Positions 23,107 to 31,754 of a DNA stretch of 33,158 nt are shown here, one piece after another. How positions within the stretch are numbered: the first letter of the stretch is position 1; the number at the start of each line of letters is the position of its first letter. Origin of the DNA: Pseudomonadota bacterium (GTDB lineage: Bacteria; Desulfobacterota; Desulfobulbia; Desulfobulbales; JAGXFP01); NCBI GenBank assembly GCA_018823285.1, contig JAHJIQ010000041.1, positions 1-33,158 of the forward strand. The letters run 5' to 3'. The notes under the pieces are model-generated. The model was not told the DNA's origin. It saw nothing but the letters and a program-made list of their open reading frames with translations, and ran no database searches. A program made the position numbers and the translations under genes.

Positions 23107-24009
23107 TCAATATTTCTGGTAAGGAGGCATGTTGGTTCTTTTTGCCATCTCCCGGACAATGTCGAAATCTTCATTGCGAATCTCCACATAACCGTCGACC
23201 AGAGCCCTTTCCAGGACACGGATGACCTGCCCGTCAATTTCCACGGTATCTTGCGGTTTTATGGAGAGGACGGCGTCCTTGAATCTTTTCGCCAGCTTTT
23301 CATCAATCTTCTGGGTTACCCCGAAGTTGCAGTATGGAATCGGCTCACTGCGGCCGATGATCTGGAAGTCTTCAGTGTCGATTCGGTTATCTTCGGCCAT
23401 GATCTCAAGATCGTCAAGGGGGATCGAGCCCGCGTCAAATTTGCCGAACATCACTCCGTAGATGACTTTCTCATGTTTGAAAGATCCACCGGGGATTGTA
23501 TAGAACGCAAGGTCCTGTTCCGGGTCAATGCCGTTTTTCTGCATCAGATCAACCTGGCTCATGAATCCGGTCGGCGCAAGCATCGGCCCGAAGATCATGG
23601 TTTTTCCCTTAAGGTCGGCAATAGTATTGACTCCACTGTCCTTGCGGGACAGGACAATCCCCTGAGAGCGGAAACCGAGCGAGCCCTTCTTTTCCGCAGC
23701 AAGGACCTCAACGCCGTGAAAACGGTTCAGGATGATGTAGAGCAGGGAATTGGTGTGGACGAAATCAAGCTTGTCAACCTCTCGCGTGAAATTAATGGTA
23801 TCAATGGCATGGGTCTCAAATTTTACTCCGAGGAGATCGCCGAGATGTTTCGAAAATGGGATAAACCGGTCCAGGGTTTCCTTTTCGCTGTTGCAGATCA
23901 TGTACCCGATTTTGTAGACGGGCAGATCTTTGTCCCCGGATTTTTCGGTCGGGGTGCAGGATGACAAAAGGAAGGCCACCGCGATCACGGTGAAAATTTT
24001 TCTGGTCAT
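23107..24009 (-). CDS. PhnD-like solute-binding lipoprotein
   Basis: 300 residues. A short signal peptide ends in the lipobox LLSSC (C18). The mature part is a two-lobed periplasmic binding protein of the phosphate/phosphite/phosphonate (PhnD) superfamily: YKIGYMICNSEKETLDRFIPFSKHLGDLLG at the start, LDFVHTNSLLYIILNRF, GIVLSRKDSGVNTIADLKGKTMIFGPMLAPTGF, and a DAGSIPLDDLEIM segment in lobe two. No permease or ATPase gene follows. The gene is last in a three-gene minus-strand set with a TPR protein (13-nt gap) and a second binding protein. Such orphan binding proteins often feed sensors rather than transport; the ligand is not predictable by eye. Confidence 0.85.
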   Translation of the reverse strand: MTRKIFTVIAVAFLLSSCTPTEKSGDKDLPVYKIGYMICNSEKETLDRFIPFSKHLGDLLGVKFETHAIDTINFTREVDKLDFVHTNSLLYIILNRFHGVEVLAAEKKGSLGFRSQGIVLSRKDSGVNTIADLKGKTMIFGPMLAPTGFMSQVDLMQKNGIDPEQDLAFYTIPGGSFKHEKVIYGVMFGKFDAGSIPLDDLEIMAEDNRIDTEDFQIIGRSEPIPYCNFGVTQKIDEKLAKRFKDAVLSIKPQDTVEIDGQVIRVLERALVDGYVEIRNEDFDIVREMAKRTNMPPYQKY

Positions 24010-24022
24010 ATTCCTGTGCTCT

Positions 24023-24568
24023 CTATTGGTTTGCGGCTGGCATGTCCTGACCGGCCTCGATTGATTTTATCGCCTCATCAAGCTGCTGGCGGTCGTGATC
24101 ATCTGCGTTGCCGCCAACCTTCTTCAGACCGGTACGATACATTGCCAGGGCTTCTTCAGGTCGGCCATCTGCAAGGAGGGCCTTGCCGTAATGGAGAAAA
24201 AGGATTCCACGATCCGGGGCAGCTGCGACAGCTTTTTGAGCATATTCAAGGGCTTCACTCACTTTCTGCTGTTTGAGCTTGAGGAGCGTGAATCCTTCGA
24301 GGATTCTGGAATCACCGGGAGCTATGGCTGTCGCACGTTGCAGCTCCTGCTCGGCCTCGTCCAGTTTGCTCTGTCGGATCAGGACCAGTGCCAGTTTGGT
24401 TCTGGTGTCGAAATCACGAGGTTTGAACTCAAGGAGTATCTTGTATTCAACTTCCGCGACACTGTCAGGCATATGCCCTTTTTCCACATGGGCGCAGGCT
24501 TCTCCCGTATATAGAAAAAGAGCGGTAAAAAGAATCGCCGCGCTGCGGATTGTTGTTGTCCCGGTCAT
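24023..24568 (-). CDS. Exported TPR protein
   Basis: About 181 residues from the ATG at 24568; a TTG one codon earlier is possible. It has a signal peptide (MTGTTTIRSAAILFTALFLY...ACA, cleavage before HVEKG). The mature chain is built of about four TPR units (~35-160): PRDFDTRTKLALVLIRQSKLDEAEQELQRATAIAPGD, SRILEGFTLLKLKQQKVSEALEYAQKAVAAAPD and GILFLHYGKALLADGRPEEALAMYRTGLKKV. TPRs hold protein partners; here the neighbours are two solute-binding proteins, 11 and 13 nt away, so a periplasmic complex is plausible. No enzymatic motif. Confidence 0.82.
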   Translation of the reverse strand: MTGTTTIRSAAILFTALFLYTGEACAHVEKGHMPDSVAEVEYKILLEFKPRDFDTRTKLALVLIRQSKLDEAEQELQRATAIAPGDSRILEGFTLLKLKQQKVSEALEYAQKAVAAAPDRGILFLHYGKALLADGRPEEALAMYRTGLKKVGGNADDHDRQQLDEAIKSIEAGQDMPAANQ

Positions 24569-24582
24569 CAAGGTGAAGGGTC

Positions 24583-25188
24583 CTAAATGAACTTTCTGGC
24601 TTTGAGAAAGTCTTTGGCCACGTTTTTCGGCTTTTCTCCGGAGCTGACCTTGTCGGTGATCTCGGCAAAGGTCTGGTCGTTGATCGCGCCGCTCAGTTTA
24701 TTGAGAATTCTTGGCAGGAGAGGGAAATTTGTCAGCACATCCCGCCGGATGATCGGCGCGTTTACCGCCGGTGAATTCTCACTTTTGGTATTTCTGAAGC
24801 CGAATGGGTTCAGCCAGATGATGTCCATCTCTTTTTCATAAAGATTCTTGGCGCTGGCATACTCCTGATCAAGATCCGGTAACCGTTCCCGGTTCATGAT
24901 CTTCATCGCGTCAGCGGTATCCTCAACGATGATATCGACTCTCTCATTTTCATCGTGGGCTTTTAGCGCCTTGTAGAGCCCGTCAAGATTGTCGAAGTAC
25001 CGGACCTTTACGTTGGTCCCGGTCCTTTCATTGATGAGAGTGACAAGCATTTCCGCCATCACTTTGTCGGCATTGTTTTCCAGCGCACCGATGTAAAGAA
25101 TTCGGCCCACACAGGCCTGGCTGGCACCGGAAAAAACAACAGTCAGGAGAATGGTCGCGATAATCGTTCTGATAAATCCGTGAAGCAT
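24583..25188 (-). CDS. OpuAC-like (glycine-betaine-type) solute-binding protein
   Basis: 201 residues with a signal peptide cleaved near GASQA/C. The mature chain starts GRILYIGALENNADKVMAEMLVTLINERTG, followed by VKVRYFDNLDGLYKALKAHDENERVDIIVEDTADAM, the beginning of OpuAC-family binding domains, but it is only about 175 residues instead of ~260, so it is a short version. A clear AGAGGT lies just before the ATG, marking it as the first gene of the set. With no transporter genes around, it may act as a sensor or scavenger component. The ligand-cage aromatic residues cannot be assigned confidently. Confidence 0.75.
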   Translation of the reverse strand: MLHGFIRTIIATILLTVVFSGASQACVGRILYIGALENNADKVMAEMLVTLINERTGTNVKVRYFDNLDGLYKALKAHDENERVDIIVEDTADAMKIMNRERLPDLDQEYASAKNLYEKEMDIIWLNPFGFRNTKSENSPAVNAPIIRRDVLTNFPLLPRILNKLSGAINDQTFAEITDKVSSGEKPKNVAKDFLKARKFI

Positions 25189-25325
25189 TTTGTTACCTCT
25201 TTTTTGTACATGAACAGTGAACGCATTCCTCGCAGCAGGTCACGGGGAGATTGTTGCTGTTTCTTCCATATCACACAGTCACACGGAAGCATTTTAACTG
25301 TCGGGCCGGATATCCGGTCGATTTA

Positions 25326-25350
25326 GGAAACGGGTAATTTACCAGTTTCC
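25326..25350. terminator. Hairpin downstream of the lyase operon
   Basis: GGAAAC..GGTAA-T-TTACC..GTTTCC gives two nested perfect stems (6 and 5 bp). It lies on the minus-strand 3' side of the last lyase gene, after the 45-bp repeat. There is no T-run, so termination is only likely. Confidence 0.4.
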
Positions 25351-25370
25351 GAGTCAAGTATAAAGCGTAT

Positions 25371-25415
25371 TTGCACCCTTCGGGTATAAGTTTCGAATGA
25401 GCAGACGAGCTGCTC
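25371..25415 (-). repeat. 45-bp two-hairpin dispersed repeat, minus copy
   Basis: The reverse complement equals the copy at 22476-22520 except two bases. It begins ten bases beyond the stop codon of the last lyase gene, as if the element targets gene ends. Its frame again reads SSSSAHSKLIPEGCK. Confidence 0.85.
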
Positions 25416-25425
25416 GCCTTAAGCT

Positions 25426-26889
25426 TTATAAATTCGTCTTTGGTTTCTGCACTGTGCAGCATGTACCGGAACGGGAAAACGGGCAGCTGATCGGTTTATT
25501 CCGTTGCAAACGTTGGGCAAAAAATACTTTCGCCACATTCACAATTCGGTCGGTGAGGAAGGAGGCTTCACCGATATGTCGGCTCGGGTCTATGGTTTCC
25601 CTGACCGTTTCCGGGTCAAAATTGTCAGTGATCATCGGATGTTCCGCCAGCAGATCTCCAAGGGGTCTGCCGCTGCCGTGGGCTGCCATGGACAGTTCAT
25701 AGATCAGCTGGTGGGCCGCCTGTTTGCCGATTCTGTTTCCGACTAAGAACATTAAGGCTTCGGTGGAGACAAGGCAAGCTGAGGAGTCTAGGTTTTGGCG
25801 TATTCTTTCCGGATGAATGATCAGCCCCCGGAGAATGGTTTTCATCAGGTGTAACGAACCACAGGTGTAGGAACAGGCATCGACCAGGCCGGCCCATTCC
25901 ATTCTGACGGCCCGGTAATCCCGCTCATGTTCATTGATCAGTCCTTCAAAACCGAGCAGTGCCGAAGATTTGACCAGTCGCGCCAGCACCACGACCTGTT
26001 CGCAGAGTTCAGGGTTTCTTTTATGGGGCATGGTTGTGCTGCCGATTTTACCCATATGAAAAGGCTCTTCAAGTTCTCCGGTTTCGTTGCGGGACAACTG
26101 GCAGATTTCGTTGGCGATCTTGGCCATGGTGCCGGTCAGAAGGGCCATGCAGGATGTGAATTCGGCTATCCGGTCCCTGGCGGAATGCCAGGCGGTCAGG
26201 GGAGTGTCCAGGCCGAGTCGGCGGGAAAACTCTTCAATCAACTCCTGTCCGCGTCCTGCAAAGGCGGCCATGGTTCCCACTCCGCCGAACAACTGACTGA
26301 CCAGGAGCCGGCTCCGGCATTCGTCAAGCCTCCGGCAGTTTCTCAGCATCTCGTCCAGCCAGACCGCGAATTTCAGCCCGAGGGTGGTGGGCAGGGCCGG
26401 CTGGCAGTGGGTGCGTCCGATAGTCACCAGGTCTCGGTGTTTCTCGGCCAGATTGCAGAGTTCCTGGAGAATATCCCGCAGATCAGCATCGATAATGGCT
26501 ACGATGTCGCGGAGTTCCAGGGATTGGGCGGTATCCTGAATGTCCTGGGTGGTGGCGCCGAAGTGAATGTACCGTGCGGCATCCGGTCCAGCGGCCCTCT
26601 GCCAGGAGTTCAGGAGTGGGATCAGTGAGTGCCCGGTTTCGATGATATCTTTTCTGATCTCTTCGATATCAAAAAGTTCAAGGCGAGCGGTTTCGACAAG
26701 TTTGCGTGCCGCCTCGTCGGGAATGATCTTGAGTGCGGCCTGACTCTGAACCAGAGCAGATTCCACATCAAGCCAGCGCTGCATCCTCCGCAGGTCGCAG
26801 AACACCATTCCGGCTTCGTTGGTAGTATAGCCGTTCCCGTAAAACCGTGAATCGGTAATATGGCTTCTTGGGGTCTGAAAAGAGTCCAT
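25426..26889 (-). CDS. Adenylosuccinate lyase/PcaB-superfamily enzyme, second of tandem pair
   Basis: 487 residues, fumarase/aspartase superfamily. Conserved blocks are present: region 1 HFGATTQDIQDTA (~108-120), IGRTHCQPALPTTLG with the catalytic-type His (~160), and the signature loop GSTTMPHKRNPE (~293). Members cleave C-N or C-O bonds with fumarate release (PurB, ArgH, aspartase) or cycloisomerise (PcaB). This one is closer in pattern to PcaB and small PurB-like proteins than to housekeeping PurB. The C-terminus ends in an unusual Cys-rich tail (SCPFSRSGTCCTVQK). Its ATG overlaps the stop of the preceding paralogous gene (TAATG). Substrate unknown. Confidence 0.85.
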   Translation of the reverse strand: MDSFQTPRSHITDSRFYGNGYTTNEAGMVFCDLRRMQRWLDVESALVQSQAALKIIPDEAARKLVETARLELFDIEEIRKDIIETGHSLIPLLNSWQRAAGPDAARYIHFGATTQDIQDTAQSLELRDIVAIIDADLRDILQELCNLAEKHRDLVTIGRTHCQPALPTTLGLKFAVWLDEMLRNCRRLDECRSRLLVSQLFGGVGTMAAFAGRGQELIEEFSRRLGLDTPLTAWHSARDRIAEFTSCMALLTGTMAKIANEICQLSRNETGELEEPFHMGKIGSTTMPHKRNPELCEQVVVLARLVKSSALLGFEGLINEHERDYRAVRMEWAGLVDACSYTCGSLHLMKTILRGLIIHPERIRQNLDSSACLVSTEALMFLVGNRIGKQAAHQLIYELSMAAHGSGRPLGDLLAEHPMITDNFDPETVRETIDPSRHIGEASFLTDRIVNVAKVFFAQRLQRNKPISCPFSRSGTCCTVQKPKTNL

Positions 26890-28265
26890 TAGAGTTCCCG
26901 CGGGTCTTTCTGCCGCAAGCGTTCAACTTCCAGAAGTAGCTCGTCAATCATGGCCGCCGCCTCTCCGGTATATGTTTCAGGATGATCCAGGCGGGCAAGA
27001 TCTTCGTGGTTTAACAGCTGCGATATTTCCTTGTCTGCTTCGATGCAGGCCTTCAGGGTTGACCCGGACGAACGGGCGAGGCCGGTCAGTCTCCGCACCG
27101 CTTCATGGGCGGTGGCTTTACCCATGGATTCTCCCAGTCTGAACAGCAGCCACTCGGACATGATCACATCGCCATGGAGCTTCAGGTTTGCCGCCATCCG
27201 TTCAGTGTCGACTTCAAGTCCTGAGATGACCTGATTAATATAATGAAGGGTGGTTCCAGTGTAAATAGAGATCTGAGGGACTGCAAGCCATTCAGACCAG
27301 AGGGCCCTGGTGTCCCGCTCATGTTCGTGGACCATCGCTTCGGTCACCGTCAGGTTCAGCGCTCTGATATGCCGGGCCATGACCGATATTCTCTGGCAGA
27401 GAACCGGATTTCTTTTATGGGGCATGGTGCTGCTCGATGCAGCGGTGCCAAGGGCTGGTTCGTTCAGCTCGCCGGTTTCGGTTTTTGCAAGGGCGAACAC
27501 TTCTCCGGCTATCCGTTCGCAGGAACTGGCAACCATAGCCATGAAAGAAGCTGCTTCGGCAATATTGTCCCGAGCGGTGTGCCAGCCGATGGTCGGGCTG
27601 TGCAGTCCGAGTTCGGCAAGGGTAAGGCGGCTTACCTCCCGACCGTTAGGGCCGAGGGCGGCCATGGTTCCGACAGCGCCGCTCAACTGACCGGTCATAA
27701 TCCTGGGATAGATGTTTTTGCTCCGTTCGAGATGGCGTCTGATTTCGGCGAGCCAGGAGGCGGTTTTCAGGCCGAAGGTGATCGGCAGTGCTTGTTGTCC
27801 GTGACTGCGGCCGATCATCGGTGTTGCGCGGTGTTTTATGGTGAGTGTGGTCAGCGCCGATTCTAGTGCTCGTAAATCACGGTAGAGGATCCTGAAGACA
27901 TCGCGGATTTCCAGAACCTGCGAGGTGTCAAGAATGTCCTGGGTGGTGGCTCCGTAATGCACGAATTCGCCGTGTTCGGTCGGGCAGGCTTGCCGCAGGG
28001 CCTTGATCAGGGGAATGAGCGAGTTCCTGCTTTTGCCATATTCCTCACGCAGGACATTGACATCGATAGAGTCCATGCGGGCTGTCGCGTCAATTGATTC
28101 GGCTGCAGGGGCAGGAATGATCCCGAGTCGTCCCTGCACCCTGGCGAGGGCCCTTTCAATTTCCAGCCAACGCTCGAACCGGATCCTTTCCGAAAAGAGT
28201 GAAACCATTTCCTGGGTGGAGTACAGGTTGGTCTGGATCTGGTAATCAAAAGGATGTGATGGCAT
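26889..28265 (-). CDS. Adenylosuccinate lyase/PcaB-superfamily enzyme, first of tandem pair
   Basis: 458 residues with the same superfamily blocks as its neighbour: HYGATTQDILDTS (~103-115), IGRSHGQQALPITFG with the conserved His (~154), and the signature SSSTMPHKRNP (~285). The two proteins are clear but distant paralogues. Active sites in this superfamily are built from three subunits, so the pair might form mixed tetramers. A GAGGAAC precedes the ATG at good distance. The dehydrogenase gene lies 27 nt upstream, suggesting a shared amino-acid-type substrate. Housekeeping PurB is an alternative for this copy, but no purine gene is close. Confidence 0.85.
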   Translation of the reverse strand: MPSHPFDYQIQTNLYSTQEMVSLFSERIRFERWLEIERALARVQGRLGIIPAPAAESIDATARMDSIDVNVLREEYGKSRNSLIPLIKALRQACPTEHGEFVHYGATTQDILDTSQVLEIRDVFRILYRDLRALESALTTLTIKHRATPMIGRSHGQQALPITFGLKTASWLAEIRRHLERSKNIYPRIMTGQLSGAVGTMAALGPNGREVSRLTLAELGLHSPTIGWHTARDNIAEAASFMAMVASSCERIAGEVFALAKTETGELNEPALGTAASSSTMPHKRNPVLCQRISVMARHIRALNLTVTEAMVHEHERDTRALWSEWLAVPQISIYTGTTLHYINQVISGLEVDTERMAANLKLHGDVIMSEWLLFRLGESMGKATAHEAVRRLTGLARSSGSTLKACIEADKEISQLLNHEDLARLDHPETYTGEAAAMIDELLLEVERLRQKDPREL

Positions 28266-28292
28266 GTTGTTCCTCGATGTGATCCCGAAATG

Positions 28293-29471
28293 TTAGTGAA
28301 GCCGCCCGTAGGGTCTGGTGTCCGGAAGATCCTCTCTTTCGTCGCAGATACCCAGGGCCGCTTCAACCGGGATCACACCAAGGCTTGTGCTACGTTCCAT
28401 AACCTGCTTCACCATCTCTTTCATTCTCAGTTTGACATGGTCCAGGACGTCTTGCGGTTTCGGGTGTTCGTCAGGGCCGTACAGACCCTCCATGGACAGG
28501 GAGCCGCCGGAACCGGCCACAAAATCGGGCAGGGCAGGGACCGCGTTCTCATAAAGAACATGGGCGCCGATCTCGGTAATCGCAAGATTGGCGCCGGGAA
28601 CAACCGCATTGACCTTGAGCTTGCTGGCGACTTCGGCGGTTACCGTATTTTCTATGGCGGCAGGAACAAGGATATCACAGGTGCAACCGGTTATGTCGTT
28701 ACGATCCGACACTCTGGTCGAGGTGGGATCGGTTGGATCCGGCAGCAGGGTGCCCCTATGAGCCAGGAGTTCAGCAGCATTCAGCCCTTTATCCGTCAAG
28801 GCGGTGAGGCAGCGGTTCTGGTCGGAAATTGCCCGGATGACCACACCGGCTTCATTCAGTCCGTAAATTGCCGCCTTGGCAAGATTGCCGAACCCCTGAA
28901 TGGCAACGGTTGCCCCTCTCGCTTCAATGCCGAGGTGTTCGAGCATCCCGAGAACAGCTGAAGAAACTCCGTAGCCGGCTCTGAGTTGGCCAAGGGTGAA
29001 GCGGTCGATTTTTCGGTTGAGGATTTCAGAGCGTTCCAGAAAATATTCAGAGGTCCATCCCTGGCAGCCGGCAATGGCAATCTTTACGGAAGGGATCCCG
29101 ATGGCGGCGGCGGCAACTTCAAGTTCCGCCATATCGATATTCAGGTCTGGCCCCATGGAGTAGTTGGAGCGGATATATGGTGCGATGGCCCCCAGAAATC
29201 TTTTCACTGCATCGGCCTTGCCGGGAGAATCCGGGGGGTAATCAATCCCGCATTTGGCGCCATCAACCCGTAAACCGGCAATCTTCATTTTTTTAGTCAT
29301 GTTGCGGGCCATGGCCACAAGATGATCGCGGGTAAGACCTTGCTGCACCCTCATGCCGCCTGCACAGAGGCGGTGTACAAAACGGTCAATGACCAGCCAG
29401 CCCTCAAAACCCTCAAGCGGATCTCGGTAATCAAAGATCATGGCCGGTTCGTATGTGGTCTGCTTGCCCAT
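28293..29471 (-). CDS. Glu/Leu/Phe/Val-dehydrogenase family enzyme
   Basis: 392 residues. The N-terminal substrate domain has MRVQQGLTRDHLVAMARNMTKKMKIAGLRVDGAKCGI with the conserved lysines (K63, K73) and the GPDLN segment (~107-111). The Rossmann domain has VAIQGFGNLAKAA (~189-201), and CDILVPAAIENTV (~260s). The family deaminates or aminates 2-oxo acids with NAD(P). The glycine-rich substrate loop normally reads GGAKGG; here it is VDGAKCGI, so specificity probably differs from glutamate. Its start overlaps the stop of the beta-helix gene (TGATG), and two lyase genes follow, suggesting a pathway that handles an amino acid or amino-dicarboxylate. Substrate is not predictable. Confidence 0.85.
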   Translation of the reverse strand: MGKQTTYEPAMIFDYRDPLEGFEGWLVIDRFVHRLCAGGMRVQQGLTRDHLVAMARNMTKKMKIAGLRVDGAKCGIDYPPDSPGKADAVKRFLGAIAPYIRSNYSMGPDLNIDMAELEVAAAAIGIPSVKIAIAGCQGWTSEYFLERSEILNRKIDRFTLGQLRAGYGVSSAVLGMLEHLGIEARGATVAIQGFGNLAKAAIYGLNEAGVVIRAISDQNRCLTALTDKGLNAAELLAHRGTLLPDPTDPTSTRVSDRNDITGCTCDILVPAAIENTVTAEVASKLKVNAVVPGANLAITEIGAHVLYENAVPALPDFVAGSGGSLSMEGLYGPDEHPKPQDVLDHVKLRMKEMVKQVMERSTSLGVIPVEAALGICDEREDLPDTRPYGRLH

Positions 29472-30445
29472 CAGTCTGTATTTTCCCGGTTTGTTGTATT
29501 CATGGTAGTGGTGAATTTACTGATGGAAAATGGAGTGAATATGGCCTGGCCGAGTTTTTCATCACGTTTCCGGTCAAAGATTGTCTTCCCGATTTCTGCA
29601 GACGATTCTTCACCCCAGTAATTCCCCGTTACGTCAAGATCCCAGAATTGTTTTTCTCCAAGGTTCAGATTGTATCCGGTGTTCTTGTAAATATTGTTGC
29701 CGACTATTTTCAGGCGGCCGGTATTCCAGGGAACACCGCTACGGTCAGGGGCAAAGAAATCGGTAATGTTCTGCCCTGACGGGACCAGAAAGATGCCGAT
29801 CCGGTTGCTGGTGATCTCGTTATTTTTGATCAGGGCAGGACCTTCCATTCTGGTGAACCTGATTCCTATATCGTTTCCGGTGAATAGGCTGTGTTCAATT
29901 GACAGATCCGCACGGCCGAAACGAAGTCCCTCGTGATTGTCCTTGAATATTGAGTGTATAACAGATGCGGTCGAGAATTGCACCTGCAGGCCGGTATGCG
30001 CATGGCTGAAGACACAGTGGCTTATCCGGTTTTGACTGCCGGAGGTGAAAAGCAGCACATAGGACCAGTCCTTGGTTCCGGGGGATTTTTCCGCAGACCT
30101 GAAGACGATCTTCTTATCAGGAAGGCCCTCGGCGAACAGGCCACCCAGCACCCGTATTTCCGAGTCACCGACTCCGTCGTTGTCGCTGTCTACCTTGCGG
30201 AAACTGATGGTTGTTCCCGGCTTTATGGTCAGGATGGCCTCTCTGGCGACGACCACAACCCCTTCAATAACAATGTCATTTTCCCAGGTGGTGTTGGTGC
30301 TGATCACCTGGTTGCCGAGTTCAAGAGGCCCGGCCAGGGCATGAGGAGTTGTGATGGTTGGGAGCACCAGGGAAAAAAGCAGGGTATGCCAATATAGTTT
30401 ATGTCTGTTCAGATCTGACCCCTCAATTTTGCGCTTTCCAAACAT
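29471..30445 (-). CDS. Exported right-handed beta-helix protein
   Basis: 324 residues from the ATG at 30445 (GTG at 30448 possible). A signal peptide ends near HALA/GP. The mature chain is a parallel beta-helix of NosD/pectate-lyase type: WENDIVIEGVVVVAREAILTIKPGTTISF, then repeats such as NRISHCVFSHAHTGLQVQ, SIEHSLFTGNDIGIRF and ALIKNNEITSNRIGIFL, ending GNYWGEES. Such proteins bind or cut polysaccharides or serve as surface scaffolds; no catalytic set can be recognised. Both ends overlap neighbouring genes (TGATG at 5' and 3'), so it is co-translated with the CRD protein and the dehydrogenase, an odd mix of exported and cytosolic products. Confidence 0.85.
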   Translation of the reverse strand: MFGKRKIEGSDLNRHKLYWHTLLFSLVLPTITTPHALAGPLELGNQVISTNTTWENDIVIEGVVVVAREAILTIKPGTTISFRKVDSDNDGVGDSEIRVLGGLFAEGLPDKKIVFRSAEKSPGTKDWSYVLLFTSGSQNRISHCVFSHAHTGLQVQFSTASVIHSIFKDNHEGLRFGRADLSIEHSLFTGNDIGIRFTRMEGPALIKNNEITSNRIGIFLVPSGQNITDFFAPDRSGVPWNTGRLKIVGNNIYKNTGYNLNLGEKQFWDLDVTGNYWGEESSAEIGKTIFDRKRDEKLGQAIFTPFSISKFTTTMNTTNRENTD

Positions 30446-31731
30446 CACAAATCCTTCAGCCTTTTCGCAAGACCGGAATAGGGCATGATCGGTTTTACCG
30501 TGATCTTTATTCCGCTTTTTGTTTCTCCGGGATTTACTGTGATGCTGTGATTCTGGTTCCCTTCGTACAGTCCGTATTTTTCGAGCCTTCCCGGTGCCTC
30601 GCCTACTTTTTCTCGGGCGACGAGATAGTAGGTGCCGCCGGTATCAATCTCAATTTGGAATTTGCCGTCCTTGTCGGTCCGTGACATATAGTGTGAGATC
30701 AGCCGCAAAATGTGCATCTGGAATAGATCAAGCCCGTTGGCGGGATAGGCGGTGACGACCAGGTCGGACCCCACGGAGCCGTCCGCATCTTGAACTGTTC
30801 CGAAAAGTGTGGCCGGATTTCCTGTAGACGGAATCAGAATCCCTTCCGGCTCTATATCTTTGAGTGAGGCTTCACGTCTGGTGTCGTGTCGGCGGCCTTG
30901 AGGATTGATTGCATCTTCATCAAGAAAAGCATGCAGGTCGTCACGCGGATAACACTCCACCTCAACTTTACAGTATTGATCCGGTAAAACCTCTAACGGA
31001 TTTGCTGAAGGGTAGCAGAAAAGGTCGCCCTGCATCACCGGGCCGATCCCCCGGTCATTCTGTTTTTTTCTGGCTATCAGGACATAACTGCCTGGTTCAA
31101 GGTCGAATCGGAACCCGTGCTTCCCATCCACGGTATTTGTTAATAGACCCATGCCGCGGAATTTGCCGTCCTGCTGACGATAGATGGTGACTACACCACG
31201 ATCAAGAGGCTCCCCCTTAAAGGTGATACGACCCTCAACTCCCTGACCATCGGCAGTACGGCAGACCGGATCGTGAGCTTCAACCATGAAAAAGGGCAGC
31301 CAGAGGTACCCGTCGGTGACCGTGATCGGATTGATGCCGTGATAGGAGTAAAGCTTTCTGCCGTTTTCAACACCTTCGGCAAAGAGATAGTAACGTCCCG
31401 GTGGGAGATTGAGTTTGTACTGCCCTTCTTTTTCACCTTTCTCGGCTTCAATTGCACCACTCCCGGCGGTTAGTGAATCGTAGTCGCGATAAGCTTTTAA
31501 TGTGCTACCGATAACCGGGCCGCGCCTTGAGAGGATAACCCCCTCAACGGTTCCGGCGCAGACAACGGAGGTGTTTTCTGAGAAAATCAGCACAAGAATG
31601 AGTAGCAGGAAGTGTCTCCGGTTGAGGTGCCGGTTTGTTGCTGGAATTCGCCACATCGAGGAAATAAGAACGGCCTGAATGAATTGTTTTGCAGAATGCA
31701 GCACGGTTATGTCTGATTTAAGATGGTTCAC
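30445..31731 (-). CDS. Exported protein with carboxypeptidase-regulatory-like repeats
   Basis: 428 residues from GTG at 31731, or 403 from ATG at 31656 (MWRIPATNRHLNRR), which gives a more normal signal peptide (hydrophobic LLLILVLIF, cleavage near VCA). Three beta-sandwich domains of the carboxypeptidase regulatory/transthyretin type follow: VEGVILSRRGPVIGSTLKAYRD..YKLNLPPGRYYLFAEG, VEGRITFKGEPLDRGVVTIYRQ..FDLEPGSYVLIARK and LFGTVQDADGSVGSDLVVTAYP..FQIEIDTGGTYYLVAREK. Each ends in the PGxYYL-type strand. It is probably a secreted or surface structural protein. It starts 23 nt after the JAB-like gene and overlaps the beta-helix gene. Confidence 0.82.
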   Translation of the reverse strand: MNHLKSDITVLHSAKQFIQAVLISSMWRIPATNRHLNRRHFLLLILVLIFSENTSVVCAGTVEGVILSRRGPVIGSTLKAYRDYDSLTAGSGAIEAEKGEKEGQYKLNLPPGRYYLFAEGVENGRKLYSYHGINPITVTDGYLWLPFFMVEAHDPVCRTADGQGVEGRITFKGEPLDRGVVTIYRQQDGKFRGMGLLTNTVDGKHGFRFDLEPGSYVLIARKKQNDRGIGPVMQGDLFCYPSANPLEVLPDQYCKVEVECYPRDDLHAFLDEDAINPQGRRHDTRREASLKDIEPEGILIPSTGNPATLFGTVQDADGSVGSDLVVTAYPANGLDLFQMHILRLISHYMSRTDKDGKFQIEIDTGGTYYLVAREKVGEAPGRLEKYGLYEGNQNHSITVNPGETKSGIKITVKPIMPYSGLAKRLKDL

Positions 31732-31754
31732 AGGTTCAAGCGGTCAATGTTGTT

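Noticed and set aside
28293..29471. Calling the dehydrogenase a plain glutamate dehydrogenase
   Set aside because: The glycine-rich substrate loop differs from the usual GGAKGG, so only the family is claimed.
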